This document shows positions 51,418 to 61,955 of a DNA stretch of 64,000 nt, one piece after another. The DNA comes from Symbiodinium natans (lineage: Eukaryota > Sar > Dinophyceae > Suessiales > Symbiodiniaceae): assembly GCA_905221605.1 (NCBI GenBank), contig CAJNDS010002570.1:124001-188000 (forward strand), written 5' to 3'. Each line of letters opens with the position of its first letter. Position 1 is the stretch's first letter. A program made the translations under genes and the position numbers. The notes beneath the pieces were generated by a model. That model saw only the letters and a list, made by a program, of their open reading frames with translations, did no database searches and was not told the DNA's origin.

Positions 51418-51599
51418 TGTCAAGAGTAGAAGCCTATTCAAGACAGCCTTGCATGTGTGCATGCAGGAAGATGACAGTGCTGCATTCGCAGCCCCTTTCC
51501 CAGCCAAGCTCAGACCAGTGACAGCAGTTCAAAAGGTCTGTGTGCTAGTGTGGTTGTTAACGGTTCATAAGTCCTCTTCAGCCCGCGCCTGCTTTTGCA
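51418..51599 (+). repeat. 3' LTR of the copia element
   Basis: 182 bp, same sequence as the 5' LTR by direct reading; followed by GATTC at 51600-51604. Confidence 0.96.
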
Positions 51600-51604
51600 G
51601 ATTC

Positions 51605-54600
51605 GTCCAAACCCAGAAAGCCGTGCAAAGAAGCACCAGCACACATGACTGTTTGACATTTCAAATATTTGCATGTGTCGGGAATCGCCAACAAGATTTT
51701 AAACCCTGAAACCTTCACAGAGGAGCACACAGGAGCCACCAGCCCGGTACAAGGGGGGGGGCAGAGAAGCAGGGAAGAAACGCTTCGACATGGAGTGGCA
51801 ACGGGCGAAGTGAGCGAGCGAACCTATTGAAAATATTGAACGGGTTCAAAAGGGTGTGAAGTGATGAAAAGTGGTAATGACGGGCGAAGATGATGTGAGC
51901 TCGCACACTGTGTTTTCCTTTGTGATTTCTAACTTGGTGTCTTGTGCACTCACTATTTATTGCCCTGGAATAGAATGTTGCTTACAGTCCACAAAGTGTC
52001 ATGCCTGAAAGTATGCAGGTCGTGCTGCTCACCCACATCGCGTCGGTGCTAGGCAACAGTGTGCAGCGTGTGCGCAGTGCGCATCTCAAACCAAAAGTGC
52101 CTTGCCCAGAGGCCGTGCAGAGGGGAGCCAGCATGTCCGGCTGTCGGACGGTCGAGGGAAATGGCCAGAGCCTGAGCCGCATGAGCCGAAGACGAGCGCG
52201 AAACTGAAGGGGTTGTTGATAGTAAAGGCTTGAGCTTGAGGCTTCAGTTCCGTAAGAGCCATGGGAGCAAGAAGGCTGCTGCCCAACATTCCGAGTGCAA
52301 AATCTGAGGTGGCAGGTGACTCCGGCCACTTCCGAGCTGGTGACAAAGTGGGCTGAGGCGCACCTCACTTTAAGGTCTTTAAGCCCCCAGCAAACAGCAG
52401 AGGATACTTACACTTTGTACTATGCTCGAGTCTATCCTGGGCCCTTGTAGAGCTTCAGAGAGACAGTCATGATTCCGAGACCCACCCCGGCCCCCCCCCT
52501 CCCCCCCTCTCCCCTCCCCCAAGTAGCTTGGGACTCAGTCATCGGTGGCAAGAAAAGTGGTTTTCATATCGTCCACCGGCGAGAAAAGACCAATGCCAAG
52601 CAATGCCAACAACAAGCAGAGGTAAGCAGGCAAAGAAGACGAGAGCTCTCTCCACCATAGATGGGAAGACTAGCTGACTAGCACGGCACCCAACATCCAA
52701 TGGTGCAAGAAGCAAAGCAACGCCTCTGACGCAAGGACGAGGCTCTCAACTTTCACAGTGGACTTAACAGCATAGTCTTGGAGACCACACCGCCAAGCAC
52801 CAGACGTGGACCACAAAGAAGAGGCATCAGGAAGGCTTGGGGATGCAGTCTAGATGTTGCGAGCTTAAGAAGCACTTCCCCGAGCTTCTTTGCAGCAGAG
52901 GCCTTGGCGAAGCGCTTCGACAAGTTCAAGACGGCCCGGCGGCGAAGCTCCATGCAGCTGCCCCAGAGCGACATGAAGATGAAGTATCATGAGTCGGTCT
53001 TCTGCAGCCTTGAAAAGTTTTTCGACTGAGAGAGATCACAGAACATTTGTCAGATGTTTTCGGGAGCTGTCCTTTGTGTCGTGCCTGAGTAGGTACACCA
53101 TGGGACAGCAGTCCGACTTGAAGATGCAACTCGAGGTGCCACAGCTGAGAAAGTGGAAAAAGAAGCGATGAGCAGCGATGCTGTCGTCCGATTCGCGGAA
53201 AGGCAGCCAGCAAGCAGAAAAAGCTTTGGCGGCGCATCGCGGCTATGATGCCATGCGCTGGGCTCTTGGTTCGCCGATCGGCTCGCTGTTTTTCTTTCCT
53301 TTCCTCTGCCCGGATTGGTGGCATCGCAGAGTTGTTTCCGCAGCGGATTCCGCAGGCCCCACAGCGGGACTTCTCTGAAGCAGCGCGGGGCCTCGACGGA
53401 CGAAGCTTCTGATAGAGCCTGATAGAGCCTATAGCGACAACCGAACTTCGAGGAATTTCGGTCGAGGTTCAAATCGCTTCGACTCCCGTTCCCCAGGTCG
53501 GCGGCTCCTTTGTGCCGTACCGAGGGAGCCGGGAGGGCGTTGGCGACCTGGCCCCGACCCTGGTAGCTGAACGTCAAGCCCCGACGATATCGATATTCGT
53601 AAGTCGTAGCTAAGAAGCAGCATGCCTGTGACGTTCTACGACAAGCTGTCCTGCTTTGGCACCTGGATGAGGTGGACCAGGATGCTCTGAGCAAGGTGAC
53701 GGACGCCGATCTCATGGAGGCCAAGAGAGAGCAAGGAAGCCTCCAGCGTGAACCGCAAGATGCACACTCTGGCCGCTATTGCCCCTGTTTGCTGCAGTGC
53801 TCTCAGGCGCAGGCTCTGCACTGGTCGGCCAGCCCGTCCAATTCATTGGAATGGTTTTTGGTATAGTCGGCGCTGTTGGAATGCATGCGCCAGGACTCAG
53901 CGGTGACCTTTCTGCAGTCTTGCAAAGGCATCCCAGAGGAGCGCCCTTGCACTTTTGCAGTTTTTGCAGCTTTTGCATAGAGTGCCACACTTCGTCTCGA
54001 AGGATTTGCTGCCAGACTTTGTCTCCTCGGTGCGGAAAGGCGTTCCCGATGGCCTGAAGAGGCGTGGGAGTCTTCTTGAGCCTTTAGAGCATCCTCGAGC
54101 ATCTCAGAGAATTAGCAACAAGTCCGTAAGTAATCATGAATACAATGAGTGGTCTGTGGCCAGGTTGATTTGGCCCCTGGCAGCTGGACAAGCCTTGGCT
54201 TCTAAAGTTTCGGATGTGAACGCAGGCGGTTTTATGGTGTTTGGAGAGACTTGCCACAGAGAGACTTGATGCTGATGATAGTCTGGAAAGACCGGGAACT
54301 GACTACAGAAGTTCAGCATTTCTCCCAGACGAGTTCTACACGAACCTCCTGGACCGCAGCTTTGGAGGTGTACACCCCTGCGAGTTCCAGGCCAGCCAGC
54401 CCAGACAATTATATGGCATAGACTGCCGAAAATAAGAGGTCCCCTCCCCCACCCCCCCAAAGACACTCCAAGGCATTCCCTTTCGGAGACCCCCTCATGT
54501 GTAAGTCTGGATGGCTCGCCGTTGCGCATCTCACAAGTCAAATCTCGGCGTTTTGCGAAGGATCCTGTCCCGACCTTCTGCCAAGGGGTGCCGGAAGCTC

Positions 54601-54880
54601 ATAAACACTTGTCACCGTCTTGTGAGCCTCAGCTTTCCGGACTTGGAGCGCGACATCGATTGACATGTTTCTGCTTCGCAGCGTTTGTGGCATTAGAATT
54701 CGTGAACGAGTCATGTGAGATTTTGGACATGCGTCCGCCGGCATGCAGAGCTCGAGCTATCCAAGCCCTTCGACAGCTGCTGCAAGTTGGCCAGTGCTTC
54801 GGCTGCGCCTGTGGGTTTAGGTCCTTGCTTCCTTGCGGTCTGCATGCATGTCGTGACGCACGGCTTTAGGAGGAGTCACC
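51605..54880. other. Exon-like segments of an unrecognised plus-strand gene
   Basis: Coding-like pieces: 52840-52985 (SFFAAEALAKRFDKFKTARR), 53660-53760 (WHLDEVDQDALSKVTDADLM), 53985-54110 (HFVSKDLLPDFVSSVRKGVP) and 54255-54365 (YRSSAFLPDEFYTNLLDRSF). Their order and strand suggest one gene upstream of the Tudor-like gene, perhaps even its 5' part. No domain is recognised. A C-rich tract is at 52490-52520. Confidence 0.4.
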
Positions 54881-55378
54881 ATGGTGGAGTACCTGGAAGT
54901 CGGCATGAGGCTGCACGCCATGTACAAGGACGATGGTGGCTTGCAGGAATTCGGGGAAGCTTTGCTGCGGCGCTCTCGGGTCTACTAAGCCGAGGTGAGT
55001 ACTATCCGGCCACTGTTGCCAGCTTGGCGCCAAAAAAGAAAAAGGCACCTGTGAAGGTGCGGAGCGGGCAGCGAGCGACGTGCTTCTCACGGGGCCTTAC
55101 CTCACCGTGATCCGCAGGTCCATTATGCTGGTTACGGCGACGAGGCCGACGCTTGGGTGTCTATCGACATGCTCAAGTCGAAGGCGGACACTTGCCAGCG
55201 CATTCGGAACTGATCTCTCCTGCCTCCTGCATCTGCTCCTTCGACGAAGGCCTTGCCAAAGGAGAAGACCGAGAAGGCGGAGAAGCCTGCCAAGACTTCC
55301 AAGGCCGAGAAGAAGCCGGCTCCCAAAGCCAAGGCGGAGACAGCGCGAGCGGGTCGTAGGAAATGAAAAGAGAGTCGA

Positions 55379-55416
<38 letters not shown>

Positions 55417-55738
55417 GTAGCCCAAAGGAGGCCGCTTTTGAGAGACAGCCCAAGGTGGCGGCGCCCCCCCCTTCTTGATCACCTTCTTCCGTGATTGGAC
55501 TAATCCTGTTGGCGCCGGGGGGGACGTGTCTACAAATTTCACCAACAGACCGTGGACTCTGCGCGCCCCTTGGGGCGGCTCTCCTCTTCGGGGGGGGGCC
55601 ACGCGTGTGGGAGAGAGAGAGGGAGAGAGAGAGAGAGAGAGGGGCCGTGAAAACCGTGGCCCTTCCTAACCAACGCACCCATGGACTTCGCGCGCCCCTA
55701 GGGGCAGCCTTCCCTTCGGGGGGGGCTAAGCGTGCAGG

Positions 55739-55782
<44 letters not shown>

Positions 55783-56529
55783 AGAGAGAGAGAGCGGGAG
55801 AGAGAGAGGGGGCTAATGTCACCTACCCTGTGTCATGACATAGGGGGGCCAAGGCAGGCAGGATGTAATTAGAGGCGGGACCCTTCCGTGAACCATCCGA
55901 TATATGTGCACGATTTTTCCGGGACCTGACCGTGTTGTGGTTAGGTTTCGGGGTTTATTTCACCTTTCTGGAGAAGTGTTGCTTAGACCTTCCCCCGCAT
56001 TTTCACTCAGTCTCTCGCCGGCAAGACCACAAGCGGGGTAACGCTGCATGACTTACAGAAAGGTAATGGTACGGGATCAAGCCTGTAGACGCGGGTAGGC
56101 CTGGGGTCATTGAGTAAGCCATAAAGTGAACTCTGTCTGCCGTGCATTCTCACCAAAGAGACCTGCCGAGAACTCTGGGCGCGCCCAGTGTGCGGGGGAT
56201 CTTCGGACTCCTCATGCCCCGTAGAAGAAGAAGAGGGGAGAGAGAGAGGGCTAGCTGTGATTGATAGTGAATGAGGGACAACACACCTCCCATTTGATCC
56301 GGGCTTAATCTGAGTGTTGCATGTGGACTCCGGAGAACCCCAAACCGCCGGCAACATTGATCGCTGCGAGAACCGCGGGAACGGACCTTCGAACTCGCGC
56401 GGGGCGGCTCTCCCTTCGGGAGGGGCCCAGAGTGTAGAGAGAGAGAGGGGCTATGCGTGTGGAGAGAGAGAGAGAGTTAGAGAGTTAGAGAGTTAGAGAG
56501 TTAGAGAGTTAGAGAGTTAGAGAGTTAGG

Positions 56530-56573
<44 letters not shown>

Positions 56574-58791
56574 TGAGAAATCCCTCGCCAGGCCAAGGCC
56601 AAGGCCAAGGCCAAGCCGATGGACTACTCGGCAGTGAAGCGGCTTGGAGAGTATCAAAAATGTTGTCCGTTGCGGGGCAAGATACTTGTGACCACTATGC
56701 CACCACCATCACTTCACCTTCTGGTTCCACTCAGGAAAGGCATGCGCCTCCAGGCCGAAGCAGGAACCTGAGTTAAGCACTGCAAGGCAAAGGCAGCGGG
56801 AGAGGCCAGAGTTGGGGATTGAATTCGAGACTTCGAGGCCGATGGAAAGTATTGGGCAGCAGAGGCGACGTGGCTGCAACAGGGGGTGCCGGTCCTGCAG
56901 GGTCCTTGCGATTCCTTGGGTGAGTGCACCCCCGGTAAAATACCAGGTCGTGGCCGTCAATTTGAAGAAGAAAGCCTCGCCAGTCAAGGTGCGCTCAAAG
57001 ACGTTTTGGTGAGCTCATGCGTCCTACGTCTCATCCAATCCTTCAATCCAATGTATGTGTTTCATGCAATCCTCTGCAGCTTCCACCTCAAGCCTCCAGC
57101 TCAGCCAGCCTGTCAAGCTCCTCTGCGATGGCGGCGAATCCAAGAGCTCGTTCTTGCCGCAGGTCGTCGTCGAGACTCCCTGCAGCAATTGCCACAGCAG
57201 CAGTTGCCATCCTCTTTGTGTGCTCCGAGGGCGCGACAAGTTTCTTTCAAGCCCCTGCACCAACATCGCGACGATTCGCCTTGGGAGGTCTAGTCTCAGG
57301 TGCGGCAGTCTCCTTGACTCGACCGGCTTGGGCAGAGGAGATCATTCGCTCGGATCCCTTTCTTGGTTCTTTGCAGAAGCAGAGTGCTGGACAAGCTTGG
57401 CCGAACGGACAGTGCAAAGCTGACGTTACGAACGTTCAGGACAAATGGAAGGCAGCTATCCTAAAAATCTCCAAAGAATACCTGAGCAATCCGACGGGAG
57501 AGAAGTACAAGGATGTAGCAAAGGAAGCTGCAGGTGAACTTTACGGATACGACGTCGGAAATGTGCTTTTCAAGCCGACCAAGGCAAAAGAAACGCCGTT
57601 CCGAGTATCTGCAGAAGGTGCGCTGTCCTACTTCATTGGGTATGATGCCATACAACCGGCAGGGTTCAAAGAGGATAAAGGCTTCGCTATCAATGCTGGC
57701 AAGGGCTGGAAAGAGGTGCGCTTTGAGAATAGCCAGATCAGTTGCTACGATGGTCTTGCGTTTGCCCAGGGGAACTATTTTTTCACCGATTTTGACAGCA
57801 AGGTTGCGAAGGTGGAGTACAGCTTTGCCTACCAGAAGATGCCCGACGGCAAGTTGAAAATTGTGCTCCACCACTCTTCCATTCCATACTCTGGGTGAGA
57901 GCTGGAAGGCACCACCTGGAAGCACTTAATCCGAGCTTCTGATTTGCCGGGGGGGTCGGGTTTCCCGCCCTCCCCCCTCCCCAGAATAAGAATAAAACCC
58001 AGGGCAGAATAGCAGCCCCCCCCCCCCCCCCCTCCCGGCCTCAGAAAAATTGCTCTAAATAAGGGTGGTAAAATCGGTAGGTCTCCTCTTGCTCCATTTG
58101 GGTCCGAATTAAAAGTAGTCTTGGGCCGGGTTCCTGGCCGAAAAAAACCTAATCAGAAGCTCGGATTAGACAGCAGCAGAGCTGTCTCGAAAGAGCATGC
58201 CAGGCGGCGTGCGTTTGCTGCGTGTCTTGCTCGCGTGGCAACTGAGGATGGCGTTTTGAAGCCGGCTTGGGGTAGCGGCTTGCCCAGTCCGGGAGTGCAC
58301 AGTCCTACGCAAGGGGCCGGCACAACTGACACGAATCCTCCAACTTCAAGCTAAACAACTGCAGGTGGAAATTGGACAATGCCCATATGCCCAAGTATTA
58401 TGCGTACACGTGTCTACTCCGACAATGTGCAGTAGTCTGCAGCCTCTCATACTTATGCCGGGCCCTGCGGTAGGTCGTTTGAAGTGCCGTTTGCAGAGGG
58501 GTGCTCTTCAACATTGACTGAAGAATGGTGAATATGGGCGAGTGCGAGGTCGATGAAAAAAAGAGCCTTGTAAACTGCACGCTTTCAGACGGGGCAAGTT
58601 CCCTAGTCGAGGGCCCATAATGTCCTGAAATTGTCCCTCTTCATTGCATGAACTCCTGCCTTTATTGGAGGTGAATTTCATCGGCTATGACAAGCAGTAT
58701 GACGAGTGGCTGGGAGCCGACCGGCTGCGCTCCAAGGCCATTGTGCCACTCAAGGACAGCAAGGACAGCACACAGTCAAGCTCCCTCGGAA
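54881..58791 (+). CDS. Gene with two Tudor-knot/chromo-barrel-like repeats, multi-exon
   Basis: Such small barrels commonly read methylated histone tails in chromatin complexes. Repeat 1: ATG 54881 (CACCATGG, 11 nt after an AG) MVEYLEVGMRLHAMYKDDG; about 55004-55059 YYPATVASLAPKKKKAPVK; 55118-55200 VHYAGYGDEADAWVSIDML. Repeat 2: about 56735-56770 RKGMRLQAEAG; 56930-56989 YQVVAVNLKKKASPVK; 58672-58791 VNFIGYDKQYDEWLGADRL. The intron falls at the same place in both repeats (PVK|V), with AAG|GTGCG donors, which shows that the unit was duplicated with its intron. Linkers are Lys/Ala-rich (KAKAKAKAKPMDYSAVKRL at about 56580). The second PVK|V intron contains a whole other gene. The gene may continue downstream; the true start may be further upstream. 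Confidence 0.75.
55380..55413. repeat. (GA)n microsatellite
   Basis: Purine run in an intron of the Tudor-like gene. Confidence 0.9.
55543..56475. repeat. Three dispersed copies of a GC-hairpin plus GA-tract cassette
   Basis: Copies at about 55543-55642, 55672-55812 and 56385-56475 share GCGCGCCCCTTGGGGCGGCT, then CTTCGGGGGGG, then a GCGTGT-like word and a GA run. The CGCCCCTTGGGGCG core is self-complementary. All copies have the same orientation. Confidence 0.8.
56473..56570. repeat. 8-bp repeat (GTTAGAGA) then (GA)n
   Basis: Seven or eight perfect GTTAGAGA units followed by a GA run. Confidence 0.95.
57128..57898 (+). CDS. Plastid (thylakoid lumen) targeted NTF2/SnoaL-like small protein, intronless
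   Basis: I chose ATG 57128 (MAANPRARSC) over 57017 because a CTGCAG acceptor lies between them and the leader then starts correctly; 256 residues. Leader: Arg-rich start, hydrophobic signal LPAAIATAAVAILFVCSEGA, FFQAP just after it (an aromatic residue at the transit-peptide start is typical), then a second, twin-arginine signal SRRFALGGLVSGAAV ending AWAEE. This is the layout for import into a secondary plastid followed by Tat export to the lumen. The mature part resembles a bacterial family with LYGYDVGNVLFKPTKA, GKGWKEVRFENSQIS, AQGNYFFTDF and LKIVLHHSSIPYSG; database entries are often labelled phosphoribosyl-AMP cyclohydrolase, which I would not trust. The gene sits inside an intron of the Tudor-like gene. 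Confidence 0.85.
   Translation: MAANPRARSCRRSSSRLPAAIATAAVAILFVCSEGATSFFQAPAPTSRRFALGGLVSGAAVSLTRPAWAEEIIRSDPFLGSLQKQSAGQAWPNGQCKADVTNVQDKWKAAILKISKEYLSNPTGEKYKDVAKEAAGELYGYDVGNVLFKPTKAKETPFRVSAEGALSYFIGYDAIQPAGFKEDKGFAINAGKGWKEVRFENSQISCYDGLAFAQGNYFFTDFDSKVAKVEYSFAYQKMPDGKLKIVLHHSSIPYSG
57899..58671. other. Remainder of the Tudor-gene intron, 3' of the nested gene
   Basis: Contains a C run at about 58018-58034 and short frames only. No further gene is visible before the acceptor TTGGAG at 58666-58671. Confidence 0.5.
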
Positions 58792-60966
58792 TGTGAGTTG
58801 TGAGCCTTTTGTTGCCCAACTTCCGCTCCATGCTAATGCATACTCATCATACCAGGAGGGCAGCAAGGTGGCCCGGGCTGCAAGCATGCAGGATCATGTG
58901 TCCTCTCTATTTCCTTTTTCAGTTGGACAGCACAGGCGGCATACGGTGCCATCATGCCACCTATGGCAAAGAAGTATCTTTTGGTCAAGGCCAAGGCACG
59001 GGACTTCGCACACCACACCATTCCACACCAGAAACAAAGATATCAGTACACCAGGTGAAGGCTCCTCTCGACCCAGGCCTGAGAGTGGCAACTGAGCCTT
59101 GCCAGAAGTCTCTCAAAGTTCTAGAGTGGGAGGCTTTTGCCCGCTTGTTCTGGCTAAGCAGAAGTACATGGAGGCGACGAAGGACTCAAGGGATCCCAGT
59201 GGTCATCAACCGTTATCGACCTGATGTCGTCATCTGCAAAGCACAGTGTAAACGATCCAGAGGAATGCACGGACAAGCTTCACTGGGCCCTGCCGCGTGC
59301 GGACGGCTGCGGCCGCTACTCTCTTCCGGTCTTCCCGGACACCAACAGGCCAGGGATGCCAGCGTTCAATCGCCTCTGAAGAGTCCATGTCGCTGCAGAG
59401 TGTGTAGACGTGAGGGCAAGCAGAGCAGATTGATCGCAGCTCGAGCGCTGTACACATGCAGGGACTCTCGCGCGTCGGCGTATCTTGCGGGCGTCCTCAT
59501 CCAGGACTAGATCCAGCTCAAGAGTCCTCAAGAACATATCGGTGGCATGCTCACATCGTGCCCCTCCCCCCCCTACCCCGCCAATAGCATCCCTTTCGTG
59601 AAGAGAAGCCTGGGGGGTGGCAGGAGATGATTTGGCAGCGAAGCGTCCGGAGCTCTGTGGAGCAGTGCTCCCATAGCCTCATCACCCACGTCACAAACCG
59701 TAGACGCCGCAGCCCCTCCCTACAACAGCCCCTTTTGATAAGACAACGCAGCCCTCTGAGCCCCTGTCGTTTAAGCTCTCGGACTTCATTTCGAGGCCTC
59801 GGGCCTTGTCCTCTGTGGCCCCGCAAAGATCTGTGCCTTGGCGATTCTTTAGCAGCTCCCCTTCCGTGTTTAAGCTTGTTTTTTTGAAAGTCTTTGCCCC
59901 ATCCGAACATCCGCCATCCATGTCCGCAATGTGACAGAGGTCAGTTCCTGCAGAAGTGCTACTCGGTTGGAGGCCCTGTCAACATAAAATGTCGAGCGCG
60001 CGTGCACTCAGTGCACTCGCAAGCTCGCGCGGCGCAGCAATGCTCTGGACGACCCTGGAGGAGCTTATGAATTCGAGGTCAAGTCTATGCCCAATGCAGC
60101 CCGGTGAGCATCCAGTTGCCGTCTGAAGTTCGCTTGTAATTCTGTTCGAAACTGCATTCGGCAGTCACGTTGACATGTTCGTGCTTCTTCTTGCAGGCTT
60201 CCTTGAGCATCTTGAGCCTTGCACATGGAGCTCTTCCAGCTGAGGTCTGTGGCACGCCGGACCAACCCTTCGAGGCCCCCCGACCCGAGAATTCCCCCCC
60301 GGGTCCCGATTCGAACCTTCCGTTTGCTGGGGCCATGTATGACCATGTCCTTGCTGGTGTTCAGGTGAAGATCGTCGAAAATGAGTCAGACATGCCAGCC
60401 GCATACGACACACCCCAGGCCTCGCAGGAAGAGCTGTTGCATTGCTGTTACATGTGAAATTGCCGATGGAAAAAGCACATAAAAGCACCATTGGACTTCG
60501 GAGACCCAGCCATGCTCCTGGCAAATCGCCTCAGCAGGTTTGCGGTAAGGACGCCAGTGGCTGTCGGCTTGCTTTCGACCTGGGCAAGAGTGGCTCGGCT
60601 CGGCACACTGCGCACTGTGTGCACACATCGGCTTTTGCGGGGGCCCCTGCGCAAGCCTCCAAGCCTCCCGCATAGGTGACATCAAGACCGTGGCCGTGAA
60701 GGACAACGAAGTCGTGTACTCGAAGGAGACGGAGTGGGTGCACGCCTCAGCTGGCTCGGCTGAACCGATCAGCTCGAATTCATTCAAGTCCATTCAAGTG
60801 TCGTAAGGACGTGACCAACCCGGATCCCCAGTACCACTTCGATGCGCCTCTCGTCCTCGTCAGTTCAGAAATCTGCCCTCCGCGCGACAATGGATTTCAG
60901 GGCTGATTGCGTCTCGATTCAGGATCCTGGCAGCGCTGAAGCTGGCCAAGGAGAAGCTGCCCAAGG

Positions 60967-61017
60967 CGCGCGCGCGCGCTCTCTCTCCCTCTCCCTCTCT
61001 CTCTCTTTCTCTCTCTG
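60967..61017. repeat. (CG)n then (CT)n tract
   Basis: CGCGCGCGCG followed by a CTCTCT run, just after the exon-like segment ILAALKLAKEKLPK. Confidence 0.9.
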
Positions 61018-61283
61018 TCTCTTTCTTGCTGTCTCTCTTTTTTTCTCGGTCTCGCAGCGGCACAACCTTGGGGGTGGCCAATTCAGCTGCACAAGAGGTT
61101 GACGCCATCGGTGGTAGTGCCACGGGCACCGTGTCCGCGAAGAACGAGGCGAGCAAGTCTTCAAGAAGTGGCAGAGAAGAGTGCAGAAGGTCGTGGGTTC
61201 TTCCTGCGTGGGCCATTTTTTGGCCTACGTGCGGCGGGCCATTTTTTTCCTAGGCCAAACCCGGTTTGTTTTCCTGGGCATAA

Positions 61284-61955
61284 GCTCAAAACCTACATCC
61301 CAAAACGTTACCTTTCCAAATCTTCCTACATTCGACAAGTGCCAAAAGCAGCAAAGGCTCAAAACCTACATCCCAAAGCGTTGCCTTTCCAAATCTTCCA
61401 CCATGCCAACACGTTGTCTCTGCAAATCTTCTTACATGCCAAAAAACAGCAAAAGCTCAAATCCTACATCCCAAAAACTGTACCTTTCCAAATCTGTCAA
61501 CATGCCCAGAACAGGAAAGGCTCAAAACCTACATCCCAGAAACATTACCTTCCCAAATCTCCCAACATGCCAGCATGTCAAAAGCAGCAAGAGCTCAAAA
61601 CCTTCATCTCAAAACGGTGCCTTTCCAAATCTTCCAACATGCCAAACGCAGAAACAGCTCAAAACCTATAACCCAAAACGTTGCCTTTCCGCATCTTCCA
61701 AGATGCAAAAAACATGCATGAGCTCAACACCTACATTCCAAAACGTTGCTTTTCCAAATCTTCCAACATGCGAATGCCAAACAGTTGTCTTTCCACATCT
61801 TCCAACATGCCTAAAACAACAAAAGCTCAACAACTGCATCCCAAAAAACGTTACTTTTCCAAATCTTTATTTATTCGGAAAGTGCCAAAAACAGCAAAAA
61901 AGCTCGAAACCTACATCCCAAAACGTTACCTTTCCAAATCTTACAAGAAACAATG
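61284..61955. repeat. Minisatellite of about nine 63-103-bp units
   Basis: Each unit starts GCTCAAAACCTACATCCCAA and continues ACGTTRCCTTTCCAAATCTT then CCAACATGCCAAA. Length differences come from internal duplication of the TTTCCAAATCTTCCAACATG part in some units. Strand composition is skewed: very few G on the plus strand. Confidence 0.92.

Larger units (their letters stand above)
44712..51599 (+). mobile_element. Complete Ty1/copia LTR retrotransposon (6,888 bp)
   Basis: Bounded by 182-bp direct LTRs (44712-44893 and 51418-51599) with TG...CA ends, which read the same at every base. It is flanked by the 5-bp duplication GATTC (44707-44711, 51600-51604). Gene order gag-protease-integrase-RT-RNase H identifies the copia superfamily. 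Identical LTRs point to a recent insertion, yet pol contains two frame breaks. All orientation marks agree on the + strand. Confidence 0.97.

Noticed and set aside
55097-55822. Long minus-strand frame of Ser/Leu runs
   Set aside because: Produced by GA microsatellites read on the opposite strand; no protein features.
57017-57127. Upstream ATG (57017) as start of the lumen protein
   Set aside because: The extra 37 residues precede the signal peptide, lack family support, and a CTGCAG splice acceptor lies between the two ATGs.
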